A stretch of DNA of 64,000 nt from contig CAIOHR010000280.1 in assembly GCA_903858115.1 (NCBI GenBank), positions 1 through 64,000 on the forward strand. Reading direction: 5' to 3'. This DNA is from an uncultured Pirellula sp. Its GTDB lineage: Bacteria > Planctomycetota > Planctomycetia > Pirellulales > Pirellulaceae. Below are positions 53,054 to 61,995 of this stretch, one piece after another; the first letter of the stretch is position 1; each line of letters starts with the position of its first letter. A model generated the notes under the pieces. The model ran no database searches and was not told the DNA's origin. It saw only the letters and a program-made list of their open reading frames with translations. The position numbers and the translations under genes were made by a program.

Positions 53054-56000
53054 TTAGCGTCGAAGTGGAGCACTTTTCTCGGCAATTTGTTCTTGAGGGA
53101 TATAACCGAAATAGCAAAGCAGATTACGAATCTCGGTTGGTGTCAGCGTATCCAGCAACCCAGAAGGCATCGCTGAGATTTTGCTGGGCATGATCTCCTC
53201 GATCTCGTCTTGTGGCACTTGGATTTCTTTTTCTTGATTCGTTCGAACGATCACGCCCGACGGTGTTTTAACGAGGATCCCCGTGTAGACTTGGCCACGT
53301 GTCGTAAGAACTTTTTTCGACGCGTATTGATCGCTAATGACATGTGACGGGTATAGCGTCGACTCCAGGAACTCGGTTCGAGTGAATCGTTTGGCAACAC
53401 TCGAAAGATCGGGTCCGAATCCACTTCCTTGGGTATTCATTTTATGGCAAGCACTGCATTGTGCCTTGGCAAAGATCAATGCACCATTGTCCCTATCGCC
53501 ATATTTTCCTTGATCACCTGCAAGGAACTGCTCAAGAAATTCCAACGACCAACGAGGGCTTTCGAGCTCTGATGGCAAAACGGCCGTCGGGCTATCTGGA
53601 AAACGAACTTCGAACCATCGTTGCCACGCTAACATCGGAGACTCTGGATTGTCCGACGAAGTTGCAAACTCTTCCCCAGTCCAATATTTGAGCAATGCTA
53701 CAGCCGGCTCCGGATTTTGCCCTGCTTCGACAAGCCTGCATCCCTGGAGGATGGTTTGCCTTATGGCATCTGGATCGTCGGTCGCGATATCGATGCTTCG
53801 CAACGCAGAACAGATATCAGGTACCGCAAATAAGTCGAGGATCCCCATCGATCGCACGAGATAGTCCCAGTTTCTCTCGTCAGGACGTTGTGCTAGAGCG
53901 AGGGCAATGGAGGCTCTTCGGTCCGGACTTTTTCGCCATCTTTGCCTGAGATAGTCCTGGGCTGATTCATCTTTCTGCTGCGAGAGGATCGCGGTGATGC
54001 CGGTTTTCAGTCGCTTAAACACGTCTTCTTCCATCCCGCCCTTGTCGATTTGCGAGTCAAGCTTGATGAGTCGCTCGATCGCACTATCGTCCAGTTGTTC
54101 TGGTAGTTTTAGCAATGCAGCCAGTGCAGCATTGGGGTACTGTTCGCCGAGAGAAAGAATCTTAACGGACTCTTCTTCTGTTAAGAAATCCGCAACTGCA
54201 TTAGAAGTTTTCATCACATAGAGATGATAAGAACCGCCACCTCGCTCCTTCTGAGCAGACTCCAAGAACTGGAGCAATGCCATACGCTCCTTCGAAGTCC
54301 AGTTGTGGTTCATCATAGGCAGATGCATTGCAATCAAAACGCGTTCCGGCATAGAAGTGTCGGTTTGCAAGTATTTGACGGCTTCGGAAACCAGATCAAT
54401 TTGAAGATAGGTTGCAATTCGAATCAACTCGGCGTTGATGATGGAGTTTCCTGCAGGAAACTCACTCTCGACAAGCGATCGGAGTTTGCTAAGCGTGACG
54501 TCATCGACATTCACCGCTCCAAGTGTTACTTGTACCGTTCGTAGGAGATCAACAAAGTCTGCGTCGCTGACAAATCCTTCTACGACTTTGGAGAGCGCAT
54601 TGACCACCATGGTTGCATTTGCACTATCGCGAGAATTCGTTGCGAGAACCAGCGATGCGTTGATGACTAGTCGTCCAGACACACTGGAGAGGAATTGATC
54701 CTTCCAGCGTTCTTCCGGAATGGTGGCCAGAATTCGCCGGGCAAGGAATCGCTCTTCGCGAGATTCGCTTTGCAGCAGAGCAATGATTGCTGTTGGGTCG
54801 CAAATCACTCCCATTCGCAACATCGACTCACAGGCTGCAATACGAACGGGCGCTGAAGTATCTGATAGCATCTTGACCAAACGTTCGGCGGTATCCGTGT
54901 CGGATTGGAGCCCCATGAGGCGCGCGCACTTTGCTCGTACCGCTTCGTTCGTCGTATTGCTGAGTTCTATCAGCATCTCTGCCGGTGGAACTGGGCCGAG
55001 CAGTTGCATCAAATCGAGGGCTTGCATCCGGTACCGTGCAGGATTCTCGCTGCTATAAGCAACCCCTGCTACGAGGTCTCCCCATTCGGAGCCTATTTCT
55101 TTCTTTTCTAGAGCCGCAGCTTGGCGGCCCAAAGCCGAGTAGATCTGAGGCAAGCGAATGGCTTTGGTGATTCCATCACCGAGGTCGCGAACTTTCTCAG
55201 GAATCTCACCTGTCCATTTGACACAGTAGATTCCACCATCGGTTCCGCGACCACCAGTGCTGAAATAGAGCCATCCATCCCCCCCGACATCGATGTCTGT
55301 TACATTCATTGGAGTTCCCACGACAAAGTCTTCCATTTTCGGCTTGGATCTGTCTGAGGTTTCGACATTGCAGGACAGAATTCGCCCCTCGGACCAGTCG
55401 GCCAAGAACAATGTGCGATGGTATTTCGTTGGATACATATGATGGTTGTAGACGACCATACCTGTAGGTGAACAACGCCCCGCACTCGCGATGGGTGCCA
55501 ACCGATCGAGATAGTGCTCTGGCCAATTGGCCCAGCCACTTCTCCAACCGAACTCGCTACCCTCAAGGATCTTAAATAGCCCCGTCGGCCGATGCCAAGT
55601 CGCTCCCAAATCTGCTTCCATATCACTGTCGTGAACATACAGATTTCCGCTTGGATGAAATGCGATATCGTACGCGTTTCGAAGCCCACCAGCGATAACA
55701 CTTGCTTTTTGGGATGCTAGATCGTATCGGACGATCGTTCCACCCGGTGCTTTGATGCCTTCCGCATGTCCACCTGGATCTTCAAATCGCGGCTGGATCA
55801 AGTCCCCTTCATAGGGTGGTGGATAAGTATCATCGTCGGTCCTCGGTTGATCCAATTGAGAGTGGTTGCCGACCACAATGTACAAACAACCGTCTGGTCC
55901 AAACGTGATCTGGTGCGGTCCGTGTTCCCCGGGGGTTCCTTTAAAACGAAGGATCAACTCGGACTTTTCAAGCTCACCGTTTCTATCGGCATCTGCAAGG

Positions 56001-57010
56001 CGGTAGAGACCGGAGCCTTTGTCTCCATCTCCAGTTACATAGACATCGCCGTTGAGAGGCAGGATCCCCTGAATGTTCTTCACAAGATCACAGTAGATTC
56101 GCGACTTGTCGAGCGTTCCGTCTTTATCCGCATCGTAAAGCAACAGCAGCGGTCCATCTTCTTGAGAAGCGATAATGTGCCCAAACTCATTGAATGCCAT
56201 TGCCAAGATGGAACCCACTTTCTTGGAACTAAACACTTCGACGACCGAGAAACCCGGCTTTGTAGTGAATCGATCTACGGGTGGTAGTCCTTTGCTGGAG
56301 TCGTAATCCGCAAGGTACGCTTGGATCGGTTTCGATTGTGGTTTGTCGGATTTACGGCCGTCGGTTGCAATCGTATCCGCGACGTTCTGAGCTGGCATCG
56401 AATTGTTCGCCCCAGTTCGTGACGTTGCCGGGGCCCATTTACTATCATCGTATCGAAGCAACTGCCAATTGGTTGAAACAGTACTAGAAGCCTTACACTC
56501 TGCATCACTTACGACGATCCTCCACTTTCCATTCAAAGGCTTGAAATAGAAACCAAAAGAAATCGAGGGGTTTGGGCGGCTCCGGTTTGTGGCTCGAATG
56601 GCTAGCGTATTCTTGCCTGGCCGGGCATTTGATGAGACATCAACTTTTTCTTTGGATCCTATTCCACGTGAAGTGCCAACACGAAGACCGTTGAGGAAGA
56701 CTTCGCATGTCTCGGTTGCTTCGAATTCGAGGAAAGCCTCTTCAATAGCTGGCAACTCAAGAACGCGCCGGAAATATCCATCCCCGCGCTTTGCGGTCGA
56801 GATCTCATCTACCCAAATGGGCTCCCTCTGCGTTTTTGCATTCGGCGCAGGGGGAACGCTGATGCTAGCCCCATTGGAACCGTTCTGGCGCCGCTCCGTT
56901 TGTGCTGTTGCGACAATAGGCAATGCCGCAAACAGCAAAGCCATAGAAAGATATATGCGAAAGATGCCGCAACGTGATAGCAGAAAATTTGAGCGATCGA
57001 CCATGACCAT
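53054..57010 (-). CDS. PVC-type heme-binding (membrane-bound dehydrogenase-like) protein with HEAT-like repeats
   Basis: A 1318-residue exported protein. An N-terminal hydrophobic stretch (IYLSMALLFAALPIVATAQ) is followed by a PBS-like/sugar-binding region, then residues about 250-620 forming a beta-propeller of the soluble quinoprotein glucose-dehydrogenase type (NVADRFTTKPGFSVVEVFSSKKVGSILAMAF, GPHQITFGPDGCLYIVVGNHSQ, AYDIAFHPSGNLYVHDSDME, and VTDIDVGGDGWLYFSTGGRGTDGGIY). Residues about 640-1100 are helical HEAT-like repeats, and the C-terminus is a PVC cytochrome domain with CSACHKMN and the typical FTRTEFLESTLYPSHVISDQY. It is one of the largest proteins of the window. Confidence 0.9.
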   Translation of the reverse strand: MVMVDRSNFLLSRCGIFRIYLSMALLFAALPIVATAQTERRQNGSNGASISVPPAPNAKTQREPIWVDEISTAKRGDGYFRRVLELPAIEEAFLEFEATETCEVFLNGLRVGTSRGIGSKEKVDVSSNARPGKNTLAIRATNRSRPNPSISFGFYFKPLNGKWRIVVSDAECKASSTVSTNWQLLRYDDSKWAPATSRTGANNSMPAQNVADTIATDGRKSDKPQSKPIQAYLADYDSSKGLPPVDRFTTKPGFSVVEVFSSKKVGSILAMAFNEFGHIIASQEDGPLLLLYDADKDGTLDKSRIYCDLVKNIQGILPLNGDVYVTGDGDKGSGLYRLADADRNGELEKSELILRFKGTPGEHGPHQITFGPDGCLYIVVGNHSQLDQPRTDDDTYPPPYEGDLIQPRFEDPGGHAEGIKAPGGTIVRYDLASQKASVIAGGLRNAYDIAFHPSGNLYVHDSDMEADLGATWHRPTGLFKILEGSEFGWRSGWANWPEHYLDRLAPIASAGRCSPTGMVVYNHHMYPTKYHRTLFLADWSEGRILSCNVETSDRSKPKMEDFVVGTPMNVTDIDVGGDGWLYFSTGGRGTDGGIYCVKWTGEIPEKVRDLGDGITKAIRLPQIYSALGRQAAALEKKEIGSEWGDLVAGVAYSSENPARYRMQALDLMQLLGPVPPAEMLIELSNTTNEAVRAKCARLMGLQSDTDTAERLVKMLSDTSAPVRIAACESMLRMGVICDPTAIIALLQSESREERFLARRILATIPEERWKDQFLSSVSGRLVINASLVLATNSRDSANATMVVNALSKVVEGFVSDADFVDLLRTVQVTLGAVNVDDVTLSKLRSLVESEFPAGNSIINAELIRIATYLQIDLVSEAVKYLQTDTSMPERVLIAMHLPMMNHNWTSKERMALLQFLESAQKERGGGSYHLYVMKTSNAVADFLTEEESVKILSLGEQYPNAALAALLKLPEQLDDSAIERLIKLDSQIDKGGMEEDVFKRLKTGITAILSQQKDESAQDYLRQRWRKSPDRRASIALALAQRPDERNWDYLVRSMGILDLFAVPDICSALRSIDIATDDPDAIRQTILQGCRLVEAGQNPEPAVALLKYWTGEEFATSSDNPESPMLAWQRWFEVRFPDSPTAVLPSELESPRWSLEFLEQFLAGDQGKYGDRDNGALIFAKAQCSACHKMNTQGSGFGPDLSSVAKRFTRTEFLESTLYPSHVISDQYASKKVLTTRGQVYTGILVKTPSGVIVRTNQEKEIQVPQDEIEEIMPSKISAMPSGLLDTLTPTEIRNLLCYFGYIPQEQIAEKSAPLRR

Positions 57011-57146
57011 AGTTCTTCCATACTTGGAAACTTGAAGTCCGCGCGTGTCGAGACGCCATCGCGCGAAGACTTAGCCCACAGGTATAGGAGAACTAGTTAG
57101 TCCACATCAAGCCCGAATCCATAGCTAGCGAAACTTTGAAGATTCG

Positions 57147-58667
57147 CTACCGGACGTTCCCGACTTCAGCATTGACCGACTCTTTCTTCACAAACTTTGT
57201 CGATTTTTCTTGTGAAAGATTGGATGCAACCCATTGAACATATTCGAAGTCGCTATCGCTTAATCGGTCCAATGAAACAGTGGTGAACTTCCCGTTTTCT
57301 TTCAGCAACTTTATCTTGTCACTGTAGATGACGGCCAATCTTCCTTTGACCGTGTAGGTTCTGGTATTGTCTACCCATGTCTTGAACTCAGCACCATTGA
57401 ACTGGGATGGCGCGGTGAAGCTACCAATACCGAACAGTTTGTCCAATTCGTCTGTTTTGTTTTTGGGAGCTGCAGGAGTTGTTGCGGGTGCCTCCGTTGG
57501 TGCTTTGGCAGGCTGCTTCGGTTCGAACAAATCATCGAAAAGTCCATCACCCGTGGATTGAACTTTTTCATCGGTACTCACTGGTTTTCCAAACAGCTCA
57601 TCAATACTTGGGTCGGTAGTTGGAGAAGTAGCTGATGGCGGCGATGCCGCAGGCGCTTCTTTCGGTACTGGCTCTCCAAACAAATCATCAACCGCATCCT
57701 TCGTTGTAGGCTTTGTTTCTGAACTCGGAGTTGCTGGCTCTCCAAACAAGGAATCCAGTGTATTGGCATCCGCGGGTGTCGTCTCAGGGGGAGTTACTTT
57801 AGGCGCATCCGCTGGAGGTAGCCCCGAATCCGCCTTGCCACCAAAGACTTCATCAAGCGCTTCATTGGTTGTCGCTGGAGTCTTCACCGACGGCGTCTCC
57901 GTTGCTGGCTTTTCGACAACAGGAGTCGTGGCAGCAGTCCCTTGGCCGAACAGATCATCTACAGTGTCTCGCTTCTTCGATTCGTCCTTCGAAGATGGTG
58001 TAGTTTCTGGCAATGGTGTAGTTTCTGGCAATGGCGTACCAGGCAATGGCGTACCAGGCAATGGCGTAGTTTCAGGCGATGGCGTAGTCGGAGCGACAAC
58101 TGGATCAGCAGCAGGAATATCTATGACTTTCGGAGGTTCAGCAGCAGGGACAGCTGGCGTGACAGGCAGGTCTGCCGGAGGTGAATTTTCGACTGACTTC
58201 GTGGGTGCCGGTTCTTCTGGTTTGCTGGGTTGAACACTAGGTTTTCCTTCCTCAATCACCGAAGGTTTGGCTTCCGGCTCGACAACCGCAGGCGCTACAG
58301 GTGCTGCAGGTGCAACAGAAGCTTCTGGCTGTGGGCTTGGCACGACGACTGCTGGAGCGGGGGGGGCGAGGGGGGCGGCATCATCAACGAAGCTATCGCA
58401 CGCAGTTGAGGACATCGCAGGGGCACACTGCATCGCAGGAACACAAGAAGCGGCAGGTACGCAAGCGGCCAGCGTGGGCATTTCGCACGTAGGAACACTT
58501 AGGCATTCAGGAACTACGATTTCACAACAATTGCAGTTGCTCGCTGGGCAGTCCCGATTCAGCAAACGATCGATGAATTTTCCGGCGAGAGCAGGGGAGA
58601 ATGTCGTTAGGGTGCAAAGAGTTGCGACCAACGCGAGTCTGACCCAATAAGTAAAAGGCTTGGACAT
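57147..58667 (-). CDS. Exported Pro-rich SHD1-domain protein with repeated DLFG motifs
   Basis: A 506-residue protein with signal peptide FTYWVRLALVATLCTLTTFSPALAG, a Cys-rich neck (CPASNCNCCEIVVPECLSVPTCE), a long Pro/Ala/Thr-rich central region, and a C-terminal SHD1 (Sla1 homology 1) domain of about 70 residues (FKTWVDNTRTYTVKGRLAVIYSDKIKLL and VSLDRLSDSDFEYVQWV). The middle contains seven copies of an acidic-hydrophobic motif of the form DDLFG: TVDDLFGQG, ALDEVFGGK, TLDSLFGEP, AVDDLFGEP, SIDELFGKP, LFDDLFEPK and ELDKLFGIG. A tandem PLPGT/PLPET block lies between. SHD1 in Sla1 binds NPFxD endocytic motifs; here it is in the periplasm or surface. The start at 58667 gives the signal peptide. 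Confidence 0.87.
   Translation of the reverse strand: MSKPFTYWVRLALVATLCTLTTFSPALAGKFIDRLLNRDCPASNCNCCEIVVPECLSVPTCEMPTLAACVPAASCVPAMQCAPAMSSTACDSFVDDAAPLAPPAPAVVVPSPQPEASVAPAAPVAPAVVEPEAKPSVIEEGKPSVQPSKPEEPAPTKSVENSPPADLPVTPAVPAAEPPKVIDIPAADPVVAPTTPSPETTPLPGTPLPGTPLPETTPLPETTPSSKDESKKRDTVDDLFGQGTAATTPVVEKPATETPSVKTPATTNEALDEVFGGKADSGLPPADAPKVTPPETTPADANTLDSLFGEPATPSSETKPTTKDAVDDLFGEPVPKEAPAASPPSATSPTTDPSIDELFGKPVSTDEKVQSTGDGLFDDLFEPKQPAKAPTEAPATTPAAPKNKTDELDKLFGIGSFTAPSQFNGAEFKTWVDNTRTYTVKGRLAVIYSDKIKLLKENGKFTTVSLDRLSDSDFEYVQWVASNLSQEKSTKFVKKESVNAEVGNVR
58010..58093. repeat. Tandem 15-18 bp repeat encoding PLPGT/PLPET
   Basis: On the plus strand the sequence alternates GTAGTTTCTGGCAATG and GTACCAGGCAATGGC, five to six times. 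In the SHD1 gene frame this reads as successive PLPGT and PLPET pentads. Such in-frame arrays vary in copy number by slippage. Confidence 0.7.
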
Positions 58668-58712
58668 CGAAACCGAACTCCTCAAGTACTGATTCAGTTG
58701 AGATTTAAGTTG

Positions 58713-58738
58713 CTATAGCGACCGGATCATCGCTATAG
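58713..58738. promoter_or_regulatory. Perfect 9-bp inverted repeat upstream of SHD1 gene
   Basis: CTATAGCGA-8 nt-TCGCTATAG lies 46 bases upstream of the SHD1 ATG (58667) and about 195 bases before the Tll0287 kinase ATG. On the minus strand a TATAGC box overlaps it. Candidate operator for one or both divergent genes. Confidence 0.45.
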
Positions 58739-58933
58739 TCGATTGAATGGTAATGGAGCAAACCGTGCCCCGCAAGGAATTTGAAGGGGTCGGGCAAAAA
58801 GTCACGGCTACGCAAGATGAAACTTCGGCATCTGAAATGTGCGAAACTTCCTAAGCTAAGAAGATTGGTCTGATTTGGTACGTACAAAAGCAGTAAAATC
58901 TGTGTTTAACGAATATCCTATGCAAGCCACTAT

Positions 58934-60754
58934 TTGAAACGCATGCTCAAGGCGATTGTAAAAACTCTTTTTGGAAACTGGTCACTAGAGCAAAAATGCC
59001 TCCTTTTCCTTGGGGTCGCGCTCCTTGGGTCACTTCTTTTCGCATTTTTTGCAGTGCAATATGTAGCCGAGCAGCTGGTCATGGAGACGGCTCGCGAGTC
59101 GGCCCGAAACACAGCCAGAACTTACATTGGATGGAAGCATATCTACGCGATGGGACGCCCCATCGAATCAGCGCAATCATCTGTCTTGCCCGAAGAACTT
59201 CGACCAAAGCCAACAAACGACGCAGAATCGATTCAGCAGCAGAAGCTGTTGGAGCGGCTCAAGGGGATGATGCTTGACACGAAAGGGAATGAAGATCAAT
59301 CGGACTTTCCGTTGTTTCGTCTCGACGACGGCATCGAATATGAGTCGCTACCAGCGCACGTCGCAGAGGGATTCGATCGATTGACATTAGAGAATCTGCA
59401 AGCGCGTCTCGCGGAAAAGGAAAGCATCCAAGAAAAGCAAACATCCATCGATGCGAATGCAACTCCAGACGCCAGCAATGCAACGATCTCGTTACGCCTC
59501 CCTTCGACCCATATCTTTGAGGAAACCGGTCCGTTCGACGGATTCTACTATTACTACCATCCTGTTCAGTTTTACAAAGAATGCATGGAATGCCATTCGA
59601 GGCTCGCGCCGTCCAATACCGTAACCCTGTCCCGCTCCGATGAACCCTTTCGTGTTGTTCGCGTCAAGATGCCCTATGCGTACACGCGATTCTCAAGTGT
59701 TTGGATCTATTCCCTTCTGACGACGATCGCCATCTTTACTCTAGCACTCTCGCTTTTTTTTGTGCATTGGATTCTGAAACGATTGGTCATTCGACCCGTT
59801 GTTTACATGAAACAGGTTAGCGAGCAGATTACGGCGGGGGATACAACGCGTCGATTTCAATTAGAAACAAACGATGAGTTTCATGATTTGTCAGAGTCAT
59901 TCAATGCCATGCTTAGGCACTTAACCAATATTCAATCCGAGTTACAGACCGTAAACTCAAAGATGAACGTCCAAGTGGATGAATTGGCACGCGTTAACTT
60001 GGAACTCTTCGAAGCGAACCGACTCAAGGGCGAATTTCTAGCCAACATGAGCCACGAACTAAGGACACCGCTCAACAGTATCCTTGGCTTTAGCGATGTT
60101 CTGCAAGGATTTGAAACGCTCACAGAAAAGCAGCGCCGTTATGTATCGAATATCCAGAACAGCGGTCGAAATTTACTGGAAATGATAAATGATATTCTCG
60201 ATTTGGCAAAAGTCGAAGCAGGTAAGATGCAAGTGCGAGTCAGTGAGTTCGATTTGCTCGCAATCATTCATAGCCAATGCGACTTGGTCCGCAATCTGGC
60301 AGAGGAAAAAAATATTGATGTCCGCGTCGATTCTGGACACACTTCCTTATGGGCAGAACAGGACCAAGCGAAGATTCAGCAAATCCTGACCAATTTGCTT
60401 TCCAACGCAATCAAGTTCACGCCTGAGGGTGGATTGATCACGGTCAGTTGCGAACAAAAGGGTGAAGAAGTCCTCATATCTGTGGCGGATACAGGCGTCG
60501 GAATTGCTATCGAGGATCACGAGATCATCTTTGAAAAGTTTCGACAAGCGAAACAGGTTACTGGCACCGACGGACTTACGCGTGAACACTCCGGAACCGG
60601 ATTGGGACTATCCATCGTACGGGAACTCTGTCGACTTTTGGGTGGTGACATTGGACTTTCAAGCCAAATCGGATTCGGAAGTACGTTTCGAGTCAAAATC
60701 CCAAAGCAGTATACGAAAAACGCGGAAGGAATGACGGACAGCACCTCAAAATGA
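58934..60754 (+). CDS. Membrane sensor histidine kinase with Tll0287-like (DUF3365) heme domain
   Basis: A 606-residue membrane kinase. One membrane helix (CLLFLGVALLGSLLFAFFAVQYV) precedes a large extracytoplasmic Tll0287-like domain with a c-type heme site CMECH at residues 217-221 (KECMECHSRLAP). A second helix (IYSLLTTIAIFTLALSLFFVHWIL) is followed by a HAMP domain, a HisKA with the phospho-His at 374 in MSHELRTPLNSILGFSD, and a HATPase with N box LLSNAIKFTPEGG, G1 DTGVGI and G2 GTGLGLS. It should be a redox or gas sensor whose heme is periplasmic. No response regulator is adjacent. The ATGA of the downstream small protein overlaps its stop, so that protein may be a partner. Confidence 0.92.
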   Translation: MKRMLKAIVKTLFGNWSLEQKCLLFLGVALLGSLLFAFFAVQYVAEQLVMETARESARNTARTYIGWKHIYAMGRPIESAQSSVLPEELRPKPTNDAESIQQQKLLERLKGMMLDTKGNEDQSDFPLFRLDDGIEYESLPAHVAEGFDRLTLENLQARLAEKESIQEKQTSIDANATPDASNATISLRLPSTHIFEETGPFDGFYYYYHPVQFYKECMECHSRLAPSNTVTLSRSDEPFRVVRVKMPYAYTRFSSVWIYSLLTTIAIFTLALSLFFVHWILKRLVIRPVVYMKQVSEQITAGDTTRRFQLETNDEFHDLSESFNAMLRHLTNIQSELQTVNSKMNVQVDELARVNLELFEANRLKGEFLANMSHELRTPLNSILGFSDVLQGFETLTEKQRRYVSNIQNSGRNLLEMINDILDLAKVEAGKMQVRVSEFDLLAIIHSQCDLVRNLAEEKNIDVRVDSGHTSLWAEQDQAKIQQILTNLLSNAIKFTPEGGLITVSCEQKGEEVLISVADTGVGIAIEDHEIIFEKFRQAKQVTGTDGLTREHSGTGLGLSIVRELCRLLGGDIGLSSQIGFGSTFRVKIPKQYTKNAEGMTDSTSK

Positions 60755-61056
60755 TCAATACGAACCCCTACCAGTCTGATTCTGTTTCAACTCCGATCCG
60801 CCCCGACAAAAACTCAAACTCCTTCCTACGGTCTGCATGTTTGGGAGCAGTTTCTGCAGCAATGGTTCCATTTGTCTTCGCTATTCTTGCCACGATCATG
60901 GCACTGCGAACCACCTCCAATGTTCGTTCGATTCATGCTATCTGGATTTGGGCCGTCGTCGTATTGGTAACGGCCGGCGTGGGGGCGCTCTTGGGGATCG
61001 GAGTCGGCATGTTTCGTCGCACTCTGGTACGGACCGATGGAAAAATAGTTGAATAG
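60751..61056 (+). CDS. Small membrane protein overlapping the kinase
   Basis: A 101-residue protein with two membrane segments (AAMVPFVFAILATIMALRTT and IWIWAVVVLVTAGVGALLGIGVGMF), a 25-residue polar N-terminus (MINTNPYQSDSVSTPIRPDKNSN) and a short positive tail. It overlaps the kinase stop by four bases (ATGA), indicating translational coupling. Its role is unknown; it could modulate or anchor the kinase. No family is recognised. Reading frame and overlap support it as a real gene. Confidence 0.75.
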   Translation: MINTNPYQSDSVSTPIRPDKNSNSFLRSACLGAVSAAMVPFVFAILATIMALRTTSNVRSIHAIWIWAVVVLVTAGVGALLGIGVGMFRRTLVRTDGKIVE

Positions 61057-61302
61057 AATGGAAAGTTGACTCGACCGATGCACGCCGTCGGGAACAGTCG
61101 TGGTTCTTGAGCGATATGTTAGCTATTCGTTTTGATTTCGAAAAAGGGTGTCTGAAGTTCAGCGAGTGAGGGCTAGAGCAAAGATGCATGTAGTACGATC
61201 GGGGGGGAAAGAAACCTCGGTCGAAACATCTGCTGCCACTCAGTTGTCGAGGGGAAGGATCCGATAGCTATGCTTGCCTAGTCGATACGGTTTGACAACC
61301 TG

Positions 61303-61638
61303 TTGCACTCAGGGAGTCGGTCTGTAGCGGCACTACTACTGTTCACACTTAAAACGTTGGGATGGTTTCCATTGTCGGACTTAGCTCAAATTCGAGAGAT
61401 CGTTGAAGAAGTGATTTGTCATCAGAATCAACTACTACCGAAAGCGTTCCCTTTAACGGAACGTCGATTGCACAAGCAGGGTAACACCTGCGGAGTTTTA
61501 TACTGTTTGCATGGCCCTCGTAGCATCCGATTGACTGCGGTCTTTGATATCGCGACTGCTAGAGTGCTGTTTTATGATTCCACGGGTCAGCGAGCGGGAA
61601 CACGTTACGTCAAGGAGATGATCTTGGCGGCTGCGTGA
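61303..61638 (+). CDS. Hypothetical protein upstream of csrA
   Basis: A 111-residue frame with a TTG start at 61303; the true start could be an internal non-ATG codon. The body is protein-like: LSDLAQIREIVEEVICHQNQLLPKAFPLTERRLHKQGNTCGVLYCLHGPRSIRLTAV, with conserved-looking segments (AFPLTERR, CGVLYCLHGPRS, LTAVFD). I recall similar short proteins in planctomycetes, unnamed. It ends 95 nt before the second csrA on the same strand, and a 9-bp inverted repeat lies between them. No signal peptide or membrane segment. Confidence 0.6.
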   Translation: MHSGSRSVAALLLFTLKTLGWFPLSDLAQIREIVEEVICHQNQLLPKAFPLTERRLHKQGNTCGVLYCLHGPRSIRLTAVFDIATARVLFYDSTGQRAGTRYVKEMILAAA

Positions 61639-61670
61639 CCAATCGCGGACTAGGGTTTTGGTGATGGCGA

Positions 61671-61707
61671 GTTGGGCAACCATCACTAACAATTTCGATT
61701 GCCCAAC
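61671..61707 (+). promoter_or_regulatory. Inverted repeat in the second csrA leader
   Basis: GTTGGGCAA (61671-61679) and TTGCCCAAC (61699-61707) are perfect complements separated by 19 bases. It ends 26 bases before the csrA ATG, so it could be a leader hairpin regulating translation, or an operator. Confidence 0.5.
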
Positions 61708-61733
61708 AGCATAAGGGGAATGGAATCTCAGTT

Positions 61734-61940
61734 ATGTTGATATTGTCCAGACGAGAATCCGAGCGGGTTCACTTGGGCGACGACATCGTGTTAACAATTG
61801 TTCGTGTAAACGGCGATAAAGTACGGATTGGAGTCGAGGCTCCACCGCATATTAAAATCCTTCGCACAGAACTGGAAGTCTCGGCCAAAGACGTAACCCC
61901 AGTCCATGAACAAAAAGAAAATACACGGCGCGCCGCGTAA
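61734..61940 (+). CDS. csrA: Carbon storage regulator CsrA (second copy)
   Basis: A 68-residue CsrA: MLILSRRESERVHLGDDIVLTIVRVNGDKVRIGVEAPPHIKILRTEL. The key R of the usual VHRxE segment is replaced by LRTEL (Arg kept, position shifted: ILRTEL). Its basic C-terminus ends ENTRRAA. The leader carries GGA repeats directly at the Shine-Dalgarno (AAGGGGAATGGAATC), compatible with autorepression by a CsrA protein. With the first copy at 5537 it shows that the genome carries at least two divergent CsrA proteins (about 40 percent identical by eye), which could target different GGA leaders. Confidence 0.93.
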   Translation: MLILSRRESERVHLGDDIVLTIVRVNGDKVRIGVEAPPHIKILRTELEVSAKDVTPVHEQKENTRRAA

Positions 61941-61995
61941 ACTTGCTCTACAACGTGGTCGTACCTTCGAGTACGATTCACCATAAATAACTACA

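Noticed and set aside
57763..58233. Plus-strand ORF of 156 codons rich in Ala, Gly and Ser
   Set aside because: It is antisense to the Pro-rich region of the SHD1 gene; the composition follows from the real gene's codons.
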